The position numbers were made by a program, and so were the translations under genes. Below the pieces are notes generated by a model, which saw only the letters and a program-made list of their open reading frames with translations, was not told the origin of the DNA and ran no database searches. Below are positions 7,556-14,108 of a stretch of DNA of 16,487 nucleotides, in pieces (the stretch's first letter is position 1; every line of letters starts with the position of its first letter). This DNA comes from an uncultured Eubacteriales bacterium (GTDB taxonomy: Bacteria > Bacillota > Clostridia > Oscillospirales > CAG-272): positions 1 through 16,487 of the forward strand of contig URPL01000034.1 in assembly GCA_900549725.1 (NCBI GenBank), given 5' to 3'.

Positions 7556-8067
7556 GTGAGAAAAATACCGCAACGGAAAAAAGACCGATCCGTTTTAACA
7601 TGGTCGATGTCGTCATTATCCTGGTTGTGATCGCCTGCATTGCCGGGGTGGTCCTGCGTCTTGGCGTCAAGGAAAACCAGCAGCGCATTGAAGGCTCCGA
7701 TAACCGCGTTGTTTGCACGCTGCTTTGCCAGACAATCTCCGAGCAGCTTATAACAATCAAAGCCGGCGATATTCTTTACAACGACCAAACCGGGGCGAAG
7801 CTCGGCGAGGTCACTGCCGTGCGGCAGCTGCCCGCTGTCAAGAATGAGCTTGGAGCAGACGGCGCTTATGTCGCCGCGCAATATTCCAACCGATATGATC
7901 TATATATTGATGTCCTTTGCAATGTTATGGCGCGGGCGGATGGACTCTATATCGAGGGCACCACGCTGTGCACTGTCGGCAGCGAGCTCCCCTTGCGCGC
8001 CCAGGGATTCTATTTTGATAAAGCGCTGATCAGCGATTTTGTCCAGCAGCAAAATGAAACGAACTAA
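7552..8067 (+). CDS. DUF4330-like membrane-anchored protein (second of two)
   Basis: A 171-residue paralogue of the preceding protein. Its N terminus is charged, a single membrane segment follows (about 17-36, MVDVVIILVVIACIAGVVL), and the rest is predicted to lie outside. Landmarks shared with the first copy are VVCTLLCQTISEQLITIKAG, GDILYNDQTGAKLGEVTAV, YDLYIDVLCNVMARADG and VGSELPLRAQGFYF. It starts in the ATGA overlap with its neighbour, with AGGAGG 10 bases upstream. The metal-binding lipoprotein gene begins within its last 14 bases, so the two paralogues are translationally embedded between a glycan ligase and a metal transporter. The role is unknown; an envelope complex or accessory role is inference from position and topology only. 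Confidence 0.77.
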   Translation: MSEKNTATEKRPIRFNMVDVVIILVVIACIAGVVLRLGVKENQQRIEGSDNRVVCTLLCQTISEQLITIKAGDILYNDQTGAKLGEVTAVRQLPAVKNELGADGAYVAAQYSNRYDLYIDVLCNVMARADGLYIEGTTLCTVGSELPLRAQGFYFDKALISDFVQQQNETN

Positions 8068-9055
8068 AAAACGCTTTTTGGCCGCCCTGCTTCTTCTCTG
8101 CTTTTCCGCTTTGCTTTTGCCGCTTTGCGGCTGTCGGCAAGTCAAGGCAGAGCACAAGGATGACGGGAAGCCCTTTATTGTGGCCACGATTTTCCCGCCG
8201 TATGATTTTGCGCGGGAAATCGGCGCGGATCTGATCGATGCCCGCATGCTGATCCGCCCGGGAACGGACGCGCACAGCTATGACCCTACCCCGTCGGATA
8301 TACGCGCCATCGAGAATTGCGATATTTTTATTTATACGGGCGGCGAATCGGAGGCTTGGGCAAAGGAGCTTCTTGATTCCATCGGAAATTCCGGGCATTC
8401 CTCCCCGCAGGTAATCTCCATGCTTGAGACAGTAAAGCCTTTGGAGGAGGAGACGCCGAGCGGCGCCGAGTCGCAAAAACACTCTCATATGCACGATGAG
8501 GATGCCGAGGCACCTGGATATGATGAACATGTCTGGACCTCCCCGAAAAATGCAATCGCCGTTGCAAAGGCAATCAAGGAAGCGCTCGCAAAGGCGGACC
8601 CCGCACACGCGGCGGACTATACAAACGCCTGCAGCCGCTATCAATCGCAGCTTTCCCGTCTGGACAGCGCTTATCGCGCCGTTGTGCAAAACAGCAGGCT
8701 GAAAACGGTTTTGTTTGCCGATCGCTTTCCGTTCCGTTATCTGACGGAGGAATACGGTCTTCAGGCTGCGGCTGCGTTTCCCGGGTGCTCCTCCGAGTCG
8801 GAGCCGAGCGTGAAAACAATGGCATTTCTGATCGATACGGTGCGCGCGGAAAACATTCCGTATGTGTTTACCGTGGAACGCTCCAACCGCAGCATTGCCG
8901 ATACCGTTGCCGCGGAAACGGGCGCCGGGGTTCTTGAGATGCATTCCTGCCATACGCTCAGCGCAGCGGAACTTGCGCGCGGAGAAAGCTATCTTTCGCT
9001 GATGTATAAAAATCTGGAAAATTTGAAAAGGGGGCTGCAATATGCCGCTGATTGA
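8054..9055 (+). CDS. Metal ABC transporter substrate-binding lipoprotein (ZnuA-like)
   Basis: A 333-residue cluster A-I/TroA-fold metal-binding lipoprotein. Residues 1-26 are a lipoprotein signal with lipobox LCGC, giving lipidated Cys27. The mature protein has IVATIFPPYDFAREIG (42-57), the metal site DAHSYDPTPSD (72-82, His74), a His-rich loop with H143, H145 and H147 (KHSHMHDED), and DEHVWTSPKNA (158-168, His159). The third His of the usual HDAFGYL motif is missing: the aligned stretch is FADRFPFRYLTEEYGL (221-236). The substrate is probably zinc because of the His-rich loop, with manganese possible. ATG 8054 is chosen over TTG 8039 because it gives a clean KRTKKR signal n-region. It overlaps the upstream gene by 14 bases and the ATPase gene by 14 bases. 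No ribosome site is evident, so coupling is likely. Confidence 0.9.
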   Translation: MKRTKKRFLAALLLLCFSALLLPLCGCRQVKAEHKDDGKPFIVATIFPPYDFAREIGADLIDARMLIRPGTDAHSYDPTPSDIRAIENCDIFIYTGGESEAWAKELLDSIGNSGHSSPQVISMLETVKPLEEETPSGAESQKHSHMHDEDAEAPGYDEHVWTSPKNAIAVAKAIKEALAKADPAHAADYTNACSRYQSQLSRLDSAYRAVVQNSRLKTVLFADRFPFRYLTEEYGLQAAAAFPGCSSESEPSVKTMAFLIDTVRAENIPYVFTVERSNRSIADTVAAETGAGVLEMHSCHTLSAAELARGESYLSLMYKNLENLKRGLQYAAD

Positions 9056-9776
9056 ATTAAACAATGTTACGCTCTCCTATGACGGGCATATTGCCGTGGA
9101 AAATGCGACGCTTTGTGTCAATTCCGGCGATTATATTGCCGTTGTCGGAGAAAACGGCAGCGGAAAAAGCACCCTGATCAAAGCAATGGCAGGTCTGATC
9201 CGCCCGCAAAGCGGAAGTATAATACGCCCGGAACTGAAAAAGCACAGCCTTGGGTATATGCCGCAAAGCACCGCCGTGCAAAAAGACTTCCCGGCAACCG
9301 TGGAAGAGGTTGTTTTCTCCGGGCTTTTGCCCACAAAAGGCTTTCTTCCGTTTTATACAAAAGAACAAAAAGAGCAGGCATATGCAAATATGAAGCTGCT
9401 TCATGTGCAGGATTTGCGAAAAAAATCCTTTCGGGAGCTTTCCGGCGGTCAGCAGCACCGCGCGCTGATTGCGCGAGCGCTTTGTGCCACCGATCAGATC
9501 CTGCTTTTGGACGAACCGGCTTCCGTGCTTGACCCAATGGTAACACATGAATTGTATGATCTGCTGCATGAACTCAATGAGGCAAGAAAAATCACCGTTG
9601 TTATGGTTTCGCATGATATTCACTGCGCAATCGAGCAAAGCAAAAAAATTCTGCATATGCATCGGCGCGTGCTCTATTTCGGAGAAACCGCCGCATATCG
9701 GGACACCGAGCTTTGTCGGCAAATGATCGGCTCCTGCCATGGGCACGGCATGGCGGCAAAGGAGGAAAACCAATGA
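9042..9776 (+). CDS. Metal ABC transporter ATP-binding protein (ZnuC-like)
   Basis: A 244-residue ABC ATPase that powers the adjacent zinc/manganese importer. Motifs in order are Walker A GENGSGKST (36-44), Q-loop GYMPQ (71-75), signature LSGGQQHRALIARAL (133-147), Walker B ILLLDEP (153-159), D-loop region SVLDP, and the switch histidine in VSHD (189-192). The FPATVEEVVFSGLLP stretch after the Q-loop is typical of the ZnuC/MntB group. The start codon overlaps the end of the binding-protein gene by 14 bases, and AAAAGGGGG precedes it. The permease gene begins in its stop codon (ATGA). All catalytic motifs are intact. The class is secure; the exact metal is inferred from the neighbours. Confidence 0.93.
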   Translation: MPLIELNNVTLSYDGHIAVENATLCVNSGDYIAVVGENGSGKSTLIKAMAGLIRPQSGSIIRPELKKHSLGYMPQSTAVQKDFPATVEEVVFSGLLPTKGFLPFYTKEQKEQAYANMKLLHVQDLRKKSFRELSGGQQHRALIARALCATDQILLLDEPASVLDPMVTHELYDLLHELNEARKITVVMVSHDIHCAIEQSKKILHMHRRVLYFGETAAYRDTELCRQMIGSCHGHGMAAKEENQ

Positions 9777-10597
9777 GCGGCTTACTTTCTTATTTCTCCT
9801 ATGGCTTTATCTGGAGGGCTTTGATCGGTGGTGTGCTGATTTCGCTCTGCATCGCGCTGCTCGGTGTGAATCTTGTGCTGCGGCGCTTTTCCATGATCGG
9901 CGACGGTCTCTCCCATGTCGGGTTCGGCGCGCTGGCGCTTGCGGCAGTGATGAACGTTGCGCCGCTCGCCGTTGCCATACCGCTCGTCACGCTTGCTTCC
10001 TTTTTCATGCTTTGGCTCAATGAGCGCGGAAAAATGAACGGCGATGCTTCCATTGCCATGCTTTCCAGCAGTGCGCTTGCCGCCGGTGTGCTGCTTTCCT
10101 ACCATTCCGATGCCATCAATACCGATCTTTCCGGGTATTTGTTCGGCTCCATTCTCGGCATGAAGCAAAATGATGTATGGGTCTGCATCGTTCTCAGCGC
10201 TGTGGTGCTGTTTTTATATCTGTTTTTATATCAGAACCTGTTTTCCGTTACCTTTGACCAAAACTTTGCAAACGCAACCGGAACCAAAAGCGGCGTATAT
10301 CACATGATCCACGCCCTGCTTACCTCCGTAACCATCGTCATCGGTATGCGCCTTGTCGGCGCGCTGCTGATTTCCTCCCTGATTATTTTCCCGACGCTGA
10401 CTGCAATGCGCGTTTGTCGCTCTTATCGCGGCGTTGTGCTGTTCAGCGCGTGCAGCTCCGTTTTCTGCTTTTTGAGCGGGATGCTGCTTGTGCTGCTGTT
10501 TGACCTTCCGGTCGGCGCAAGCATTGTCATGGTCAGCCTCGGGTGCTTTCTGCTGTTTGCCGCACTCGGTAAACTCTTCCGCAGGGCTAAAAACTGA
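9773..10597 (+). CDS. Metal ABC transporter permease (ZnuB-like, ABC-3 family)
   Basis: A 274-residue polytopic membrane protein of the ABC-3 family, the channel for the zinc/manganese importer. Recognisable parts are the early FIWRALIGGVLISLCIALLGV and VLRRFSMIGDGLSHVGFGAL (the family's SLIGDALSHAvlPG-type motif), the middle DLSGYLFGSILG, and the late MRLVGALLISSLIIFPTLTA (typical vvGvlLv.alLilPaatA motif). The ATG at 9773 overlaps the ATPase stop (ATGA) and has AAAGGAGG 8 bases upstream; the frame is open back to 9713 but that part is ATPase coding sequence. It is the last gene of the operon and is followed 15 bases later by a strong terminator. Confidence 0.92.
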   Translation: MSGLLSYFSYGFIWRALIGGVLISLCIALLGVNLVLRRFSMIGDGLSHVGFGALALAAVMNVAPLAVAIPLVTLASFFMLWLNERGKMNGDASIAMLSSSALAAGVLLSYHSDAINTDLSGYLFGSILGMKQNDVWVCIVLSAVVLFLYLFLYQNLFSVTFDQNFANATGTKSGVYHMIHALLTSVTIVIGMRLVGALLISSLIIFPTLTAMRVCRSYRGVVLFSACSSVFCFLSGMLLVLLFDLPVGASIVMVSLGCFLLFAALGKLFRRAKN

Positions 10598-10612
10598 AGG
10601 AATCACACCATT

Positions 10613-10652
10613 AAAAAAATGCTGCTTTGCGGTTTGCAAGCAGCATTTTTTT
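10613..10652. terminator. Strong intrinsic terminator after the metal permease gene, bidirectional form
   Basis: AAAAAAATGCTGCTT (10613-10627) pairs with AAGCAGCATTTTTTT (10638-10652). TGC/GCA can add to the stem with one bulged base. Seven A residues precede and seven T residues follow, so it can terminate transcription from both strands. Before the insertion element arrived it probably served both the metal operon and pgi (inference). Confidence 0.9.
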
Positions 10653-10671
10653 GATTTAATGCCTTTAGGCT

Positions 10672-10716
10672 GGTTTGCTCAAAGAGCAAACCAAACAACC
10701 ACCCGCTATGCGGGTG
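10672..10716. repeat. Left-end hairpins of the IS200-like element
   Basis: Two adjacent hairpins: a 9-bp stem with AAA loop (10672-10692) and a 7-bp stem CACCCGC/GCGGGTG with TAT loop (10700-10716). The second shares its CACCCG/CGGGTG core with the right-end hairpin and is the better candidate for the TnpA binding site. Confidence 0.75.
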
Positions 10717-10763
10717 TGAGTAAAAAGTTATACAAAAAAATTCCCCTAAGTAGTACAATAAGG

Positions 10764-10781
10764 TTGTTCAAGTCTTAGAGT
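10764..10781 (+). repeat. Left copy of an 18-nt inverted repeat flanking tnpA
   Basis: TTGTTCAAGTCTTAGAGT lies about 20 bases before the tnpA start. Its reverse complement, with one mismatch, is at 11284-11301 after the gene. It is separate from the terminal hairpins. Confidence 0.8.
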
Positions 10782-10801
10782 ACTGTGAAAGGAGAATTTT
10801 A

Positions 10802-11254
10802 ATGGCTAACAGCACAAATAGTTTATCACATACAAAATGGTTATGCAAGTATCATATAGTAATTGTTCCAAAATATCGAAGAAAAATAATATATAATCAA
10901 TACCGAAAAGATTTGCAAGAAATTATTAGAACACTATGCAAGTACAAAGGTGTGGAAATAATAGAAGGACATATGATGCCCGACCATGTGCATCTTTTAC
11001 TAAGCATACCGCCTAAAACGAGCGTAGCAAGTTTCATGGGATACTTGAAAGGGAAAAGTGCGCTGATGATGTTCGACAAACATGCAAATTTAAAGTATAA
11101 ATTCGGCAACCGACATTTTTGGGCAGAAGGATATTATGTTTCAACGGTAGGCTTAAATGAGAGCACAATAAAGAAATATATACAAGACCAAGATAAAGCA
11201 GATATTGCTTTAGACAAGTTAAGCGTAAAAGAATACACAGACCCATTTAATTAA
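10802..11254 (+). CDS. tnpA: IS200/IS605-family Y1 transposase TnpA
   Basis: A 150-residue single-strand DNA transposase (HUH/Y1 class), of normal IS200 length. The metal-binding HUH motif is His62-Val-His64 in MMPDHVHLLLSIP (58-70). The catalytic tyrosine is Tyr126 in STIKKYIQDQ (121-130). Also typical are KWLCKYHIVIVPKYRRK (12-28) and FGNRHFWAEGYYVSTVG (101-117). The ATG has AAGGAG 7 bases upstream. Codons are clearly AT-rich (many AAA, ATA, TTA) compared with the neighbouring genes, which supports transfer. The frame is intact and all catalytic residues are present, so the element may be active. It is flanked on both sides by hairpins and by an 18-nt inverted repeat. Confidence 0.95.
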   Translation: MANSTNSLSHTKWLCKYHIVIVPKYRRKIIYNQYRKDLQEIIRTLCKYKGVEIIEGHMMPDHVHLLLSIPPKTSVASFMGYLKGKSALMMFDKHANLKYKFGNRHFWAEGYYVSTVGLNESTIKKYIQDQDKADIALDKLSVKEYTDPFN

Positions 11255-11283
11255 CCCCTTTAGGGGTAGCCAAAGTGGCAAAG

Positions 11284-11301
11284 ACTCTAAGGCTTGAACA
11301 A
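11284..11301 (-). repeat. Right copy of the 18-nt inverted repeat flanking tnpA
   Basis: ACTCTAAGGCTTGAACAA is the reverse complement of 10764-10781 apart from one base. It lies 30 bases after the tnpA stop, following small hairpins ACCCC/GGGGT (11254-11267) and GCCA/TGGC (11269-11279). Confidence 0.8.
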
Positions 11302-11329
11302 AGAGAAAGCCCGCGCCTTGAGACGCGGG
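11300..11329 (-). terminator. Possible minus-strand terminator after pgi
   Basis: Read on the minus strand, CCCGCG (11324-11329), an 8-base loop and CGCGGG (11310-11315) are followed by CTTTCTCTTT, a broken U tract. It lies about 70 bases after the pgi stop and inside the IS right end, so it may be an IS part that happens to work as a terminator. Confidence 0.45.
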
Positions 11330-11359
11330 TCGGCATTATGGGCTTTTAGCCCTTGTGCA

Positions 11360-11394
11360 AACCACCCGTTTGACGGGTGGTTATGATTTTTTTG
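11360..11394 (+). repeat. Right-end hairpin of the IS200-like element, with T tract
   Basis: A 10-bp stem (11360-11369 with 11373-11382, TTG loop) is followed by ATGATTTTTTT. It is the probable right-end TnpA recognition hairpin. The following T run means it could also terminate plus-strand transcription from tnpA before it enters pgi antisense. Confidence 0.75.
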
Positions 11395-11395
11395 C

Positions 11396-12739
11396 TCAGA
11401 AAGAGCCGAGCTGCTGCTCCAGCGCTTCTTTCTGCGCTTCATACCCGGGTTTTCCGAGCAAAGCGAACATATTCTTTTTGTATGCTTCGACACCGGGCTG
11501 ATTGAATGCGTTGACCCCGAGCAAATGTCCGGAAATGCCGCATGCAAGCTCAAAGAAATAAACCAGATATCCGAAGTCATATGCGCTTGCGCTGTCAACA
11601 TCCAAAATCATGTTCGGCACATCACCGTCCACATGCGCCAAAACGGCGCCCTTGAACGCCATGGAATTGACAAAGTTAAGCGTCTTTCCGGTCAGAAAAT
11701 CAAGACCGTCCACATTTTTCTCATCTTTCGGCACAGCCACTTCCACACCGGTATCTTTGAGGTTGACGACCGTTTCGAAGATCATGCGCTCGCCCTGCTG
11801 GATGTATTGCCCCATGGAATGCAGGTCGGTCGTGAAGACGACGGAGGTCGGCAATAGTCCCTTGTGGTCTTTGCCTTCGCTCTCTCCGAAAAGCTGCTTC
11901 CACCATTCATTCATCAGGGTCAGGCGCGGCTCATATCCGACAAGGATCTCCGCCTTTTTGCCTTTGCGGTGCAGAATGTTGCGATATGCGGCGTAGCGAT
12001 AGCAATCGTTTGTATCAAGATCATCCGTTAAGAAGCGCTCTCTTGCATTTTGCGCGCCCTGCATCATCTCATCAATATTGATGCCGGCAACGGCGATGGG
12101 CAAAAGCCCGACGGCGGTCAAAACGGAGTATCTTCCGCCGCAGTCGTCCGGGACGACAAAGGTCTGGCAGCCGGCTTCGTCGGCAAATTTTTTCAGTGTG
12201 CCGCGGCAGCGGTCCGTTGTGATATACACACGGTCACGCACGGCGTCCTCGCCGTATTTTTTCACTAAAAGGTCGCGGAAAATGCGGAAAGCGACCGCAG
12301 GCTCCGTCGTGGTGCCGGATTTGGAGATTACATTCAGGCAAATATCTTTTCCCTCGCAAATGGAGATAAGATCCGCTACGGCAGAGGAGCTGATATTGTT
12401 GCCGGCAAAGTAGATATCCGGCGTATCCTTTTTCAGATTGTTGTAAAGAGGAGACTTTACAAATTCAATTGCCGCACGCGCCCCGAGGTAAGAGCCGCCG
12501 ATGCCGATGACGATCAGAATGTCGCAGCTGTTACGGATTTTCTCCGCCGCCTCCTTGATGCGTGCAAATTCCTCTTTATCGTAATCGACCGGAAGATCGA
12601 CCCAACCGAGGTAATCGGAGCCGAGCCCCGTTTTGCCGACCAACTCTGCATGAGCGGCGGAAACGGCGCCGCGCAGCCCTGCGAGCTCATCGTCTCCGAC
12701 GAATTTTTTCAAATGCTTATCATTCAGTGTTACTGCCAT
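11396..12739 (-). CDS. pgi: Glucose-6-phosphate isomerase
   Basis: A 447-residue glycolytic enzyme interconverting glucose 6-phosphate and fructose 6-phosphate; the length matches Firmicutes Pgi (about 450). Motifs are IGIGGSYLGARA (78-89), the SIS-domain phosphate site SKSGTTTE (139-146), the catalytic Glu region FGESEGKDHKG (284-294), His307 in TTDLHSMGQYIQQG, and PGI signature 2, GVNAFNQPGVEAYKKNMF (408-425), which holds the catalytic Lys. The ATG has AAGGAG 8 bases upstream. It has its own putative promoter at 12791-12818 and converges on the metal operon, with the IS element between them. It appears monocistronic. Identification is secure. Confidence 0.96.
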   Translation of the reverse strand: MAVTLNDKHLKKFVGDDELAGLRGAVSAAHAELVGKTGLGSDYLGWVDLPVDYDKEEFARIKEAAEKIRNSCDILIVIGIGGSYLGARAAIEFVKSPLYNNLKKDTPDIYFAGNNISSSAVADLISICEGKDICLNVISKSGTTTEPAVAFRIFRDLLVKKYGEDAVRDRVYITTDRCRGTLKKFADEAGCQTFVVPDDCGGRYSVLTAVGLLPIAVAGINIDEMMQGAQNARERFLTDDLDTNDCYRYAAYRNILHRKGKKAEILVGYEPRLTLMNEWWKQLFGESEGKDHKGLLPTSVVFTTDLHSMGQYIQQGERMIFETVVNLKDTGVEVAVPKDEKNVDGLDFLTGKTLNFVNSMAFKGAVLAHVDGDVPNMILDVDSASAYDFGYLVYFFELACGISGHLLGVNAFNQPGVEAYKKNMFALLGKPGYEAQKEALEQQLGSF

Positions 12740-12790
12740 TTTTCGTTTCTCCTTTGCTTTTCGGGGTATGCTTCATAACATATCTACATT

Positions 12791-12818
12791 ATTTTACATC
12801 ATCCGCAACTGATTGCAA
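12791..12818 (-). promoter_or_regulatory. Putative SigA-type promoter of pgi
   Basis: On the minus strand, TTGCAA (12813-12818; 4/6), a 16-base spacer and TAAAAT (12791-12796; 5/6) lie about 50 bases upstream of the pgi start, in the AT-rich gap after the carboxypeptidase gene. Confidence 0.5.
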
Positions 12819-12847
12819 CCTCGGAATATGAACCTTTTATGAATATT

Positions 12848-13993
12848 TTATGAAAGAAGCAGCATCCCGCGTAAAATTTCGGTCAGCACATGCAAATAGC
12901 TGATTTTCGGCACAGTTTCCTGCGCGAGGATATCGCAAGCAGCGAGCTCTTCTTCTCCGAGCACATAACGGATGCACCCGATCTTCTGTCCCTTTTCCAC
13001 CGGTGCTGCAAGGGAAGGCGTATATTCCGTTATTGCTTTGATGTCGTCCCTTTTTCCTTTTTCCAGTAGAATTTCACACCCCTCGTATCGCCCGCTGACC
13101 GTTGCCTTCGTTCCGCCGAGCAGAGGAATTTCGCCTTCCGTTTTTCCGTCAAACGATGCAATTTCGTAATTTGAAAAGCCAAAGTCCAGCATGGATGCGG
13201 CGACGGCGTTTCTGCTGTCACGGCTTGCACTGCCCATTACAACCGCAACGAGCTGCATGCCGTCGCGCTTTGCGGTTGCGCTGATACAAAAGCCGGCCTT
13301 TGCGGTCGATCCGGTTTTCAGTCCGTTTGCCCCCTGATAAAAGCGGATCAGGCGATTGGTGTTGGTCAGCCCGAAGGCACCGTTGCGGATGGTGTCCATC
13401 CAAATGGTAGAGTAATCGAAAATCAACGGATGGCGCAGCACCTCGCATGTCATCAGCGCAATATCGCGGGCGCTGCACAGGTGCCCTTCATCGCTGTCGT
13501 CCAGCCCGTTTGTGTTTTTAAAGACAGTATTTTCCATGCCGAGCTCTTTTGCGCGCTCATTCATTCGCGCAACAAATGCTGCCTCCGAACCGAGCACATG
13601 CTCCGCAAGCGCTACCGCGGCATCATTGGCGGAGGAGACCACAACGCTTTTGAGCAGATCGGAAACGCTCATTTCCTCTCCGGCTTTGAGATAAACCTGC
13701 GAGCCGCCCATGCCGCTGGCGTAGTCGCTGACGGTAACGGCGTCTCCGAGCGCTATTTTTCCGTCGTCGATCGCTTCCAGCACCAGCAAAATCGTCATGA
13801 TTTTTGTTACGGATGCCGGGGGAAGAGCAGTATCGGCGTTTCGCTCATACAGGACTTTTTTGCCGGATGCCTCCATTAAGATCAGAGCCTTTGCATCTGA
13901 ATTTTCTTCAAAAGCGACCGCATAAGCGGGGCGCATGAATGCGGCAAATAAAAGCGGCAGAATCGCAAGGAACGCGACGGTTTTAATCTTCAT
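12848..13993 (-). CDS. dacF: D-alanyl-D-alanine carboxypeptidase, DacF type (S11 family)
   Basis: A 381-residue exported penicillin-binding protein that removes the terminal D-Ala of peptidoglycan stem peptides. Residues 1-25 are a signal peptide (MKIK, hydrophobic core, cleavage after AYA). The three serine-peptidase motifs are present: SVTK (61-64, catalytic Ser61), SAN (121-123) and KTG (226-228, in GLKTGSTAKAGF). A PBP5 C-terminal beta domain (about 285-365) and a short amphipathic ending (YLHVLTEILRGMLLLS), the usual membrane anchor, follow. ATG 13993 is chosen because it begins the signal peptide and has AAGGAG 11 bases upstream; the open frame continues 21 codons further without a signal. 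DacF versus DacB/DacA-type paralogues cannot be separated with certainty. No clear promoter was seen upstream. Confidence 0.9.
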   Translation of the reverse strand: MKIKTVAFLAILPLLFAAFMRPAYAVAFEENSDAKALILMEASGKKVLYERNADTALPPASVTKIMTILLVLEAIDDGKIALGDAVTVSDYASGMGGSQVYLKAGEEMSVSDLLKSVVVSSANDAAVALAEHVLGSEAAFVARMNERAKELGMENTVFKNTNGLDDSDEGHLCSARDIALMTCEVLRHPLIFDYSTIWMDTIRNGAFGLTNTNRLIRFYQGANGLKTGSTAKAGFCISATAKRDGMQLVAVVMGSASRDSRNAVAASMLDFGFSNYEIASFDGKTEGEIPLLGGTKATVSGRYEGCEILLEKGKRDDIKAITEYTPSLAAPVEKGQKIGCIRYVLGEEELAACDILAQETVPKISYLHVLTEILRGMLLLS

Positions 13994-14057
13994 GATTCTC
14001 AATGCTCCTTTTTTCTCTTTGGCTATCTCTATGCAAATCGGAGAAAACATATTCAAA

Positions 14058-14091
14058 GCAAAAAACGGCTGCCGGCAAAGGAGGGCAGCCG
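14058..14091 (-). terminator. Terminator after the small membrane-protein gene
   Basis: Minus strand: CGGCTGCC (14084-14091), a 10-base loop and GGCAGCCG (14066-14073), then TTTTTTGCTTTG. It lies shortly after the stop of the 14109-14636 gene and separates it from the dacF transcript. Confidence 0.88.
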
Positions 14092-14108
14092 CAGTTATTA
14101 TTCGGAAC

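Larger units (their letters stand above)
10656..11387 (+). mobile_element. IS200/IS605-family insertion sequence (IS200-like, tnpA only)
   Basis: A single-ORF element of about 730 bp in a convergent intergenic gap, AT-richer than its surroundings. The left end has a perfect hairpin (GGTTTGCTC 10672-10680 with GAGCAAACC 10684-10692) and a CACCCGC/GCGGGTG hairpin (10700-10716). The right end has a 10-bp hairpin (AACCACCCGT 11360-11369 with ACGGGTGGTT 11373-11382) sharing the CACCCG core. Subterminal hairpins instead of terminal inverted repeats are the hallmark of this family. Ends are proposed from TTGAT just before the left end (10651-10655) and ATGAT closing the right end (11383-11387). These are tentative and could shift by 10 bases or more. 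No tnpB is present. Confidence 0.72.

Noticed and set aside
8030..9064. 344-residue minus-strand open frame antisense to the metal-binding lipoprotein gene
   Set aside because: Shadow of a well-supported gene on the plus strand; no motif, promoter or ribosome site.
9057..9773. 238-residue minus-strand open frame antisense to the ABC ATPase gene
   Set aside because: Exact shadow of a gene with all ABC motifs; His/Cys/Phe-rich composition typical of antisense frames.
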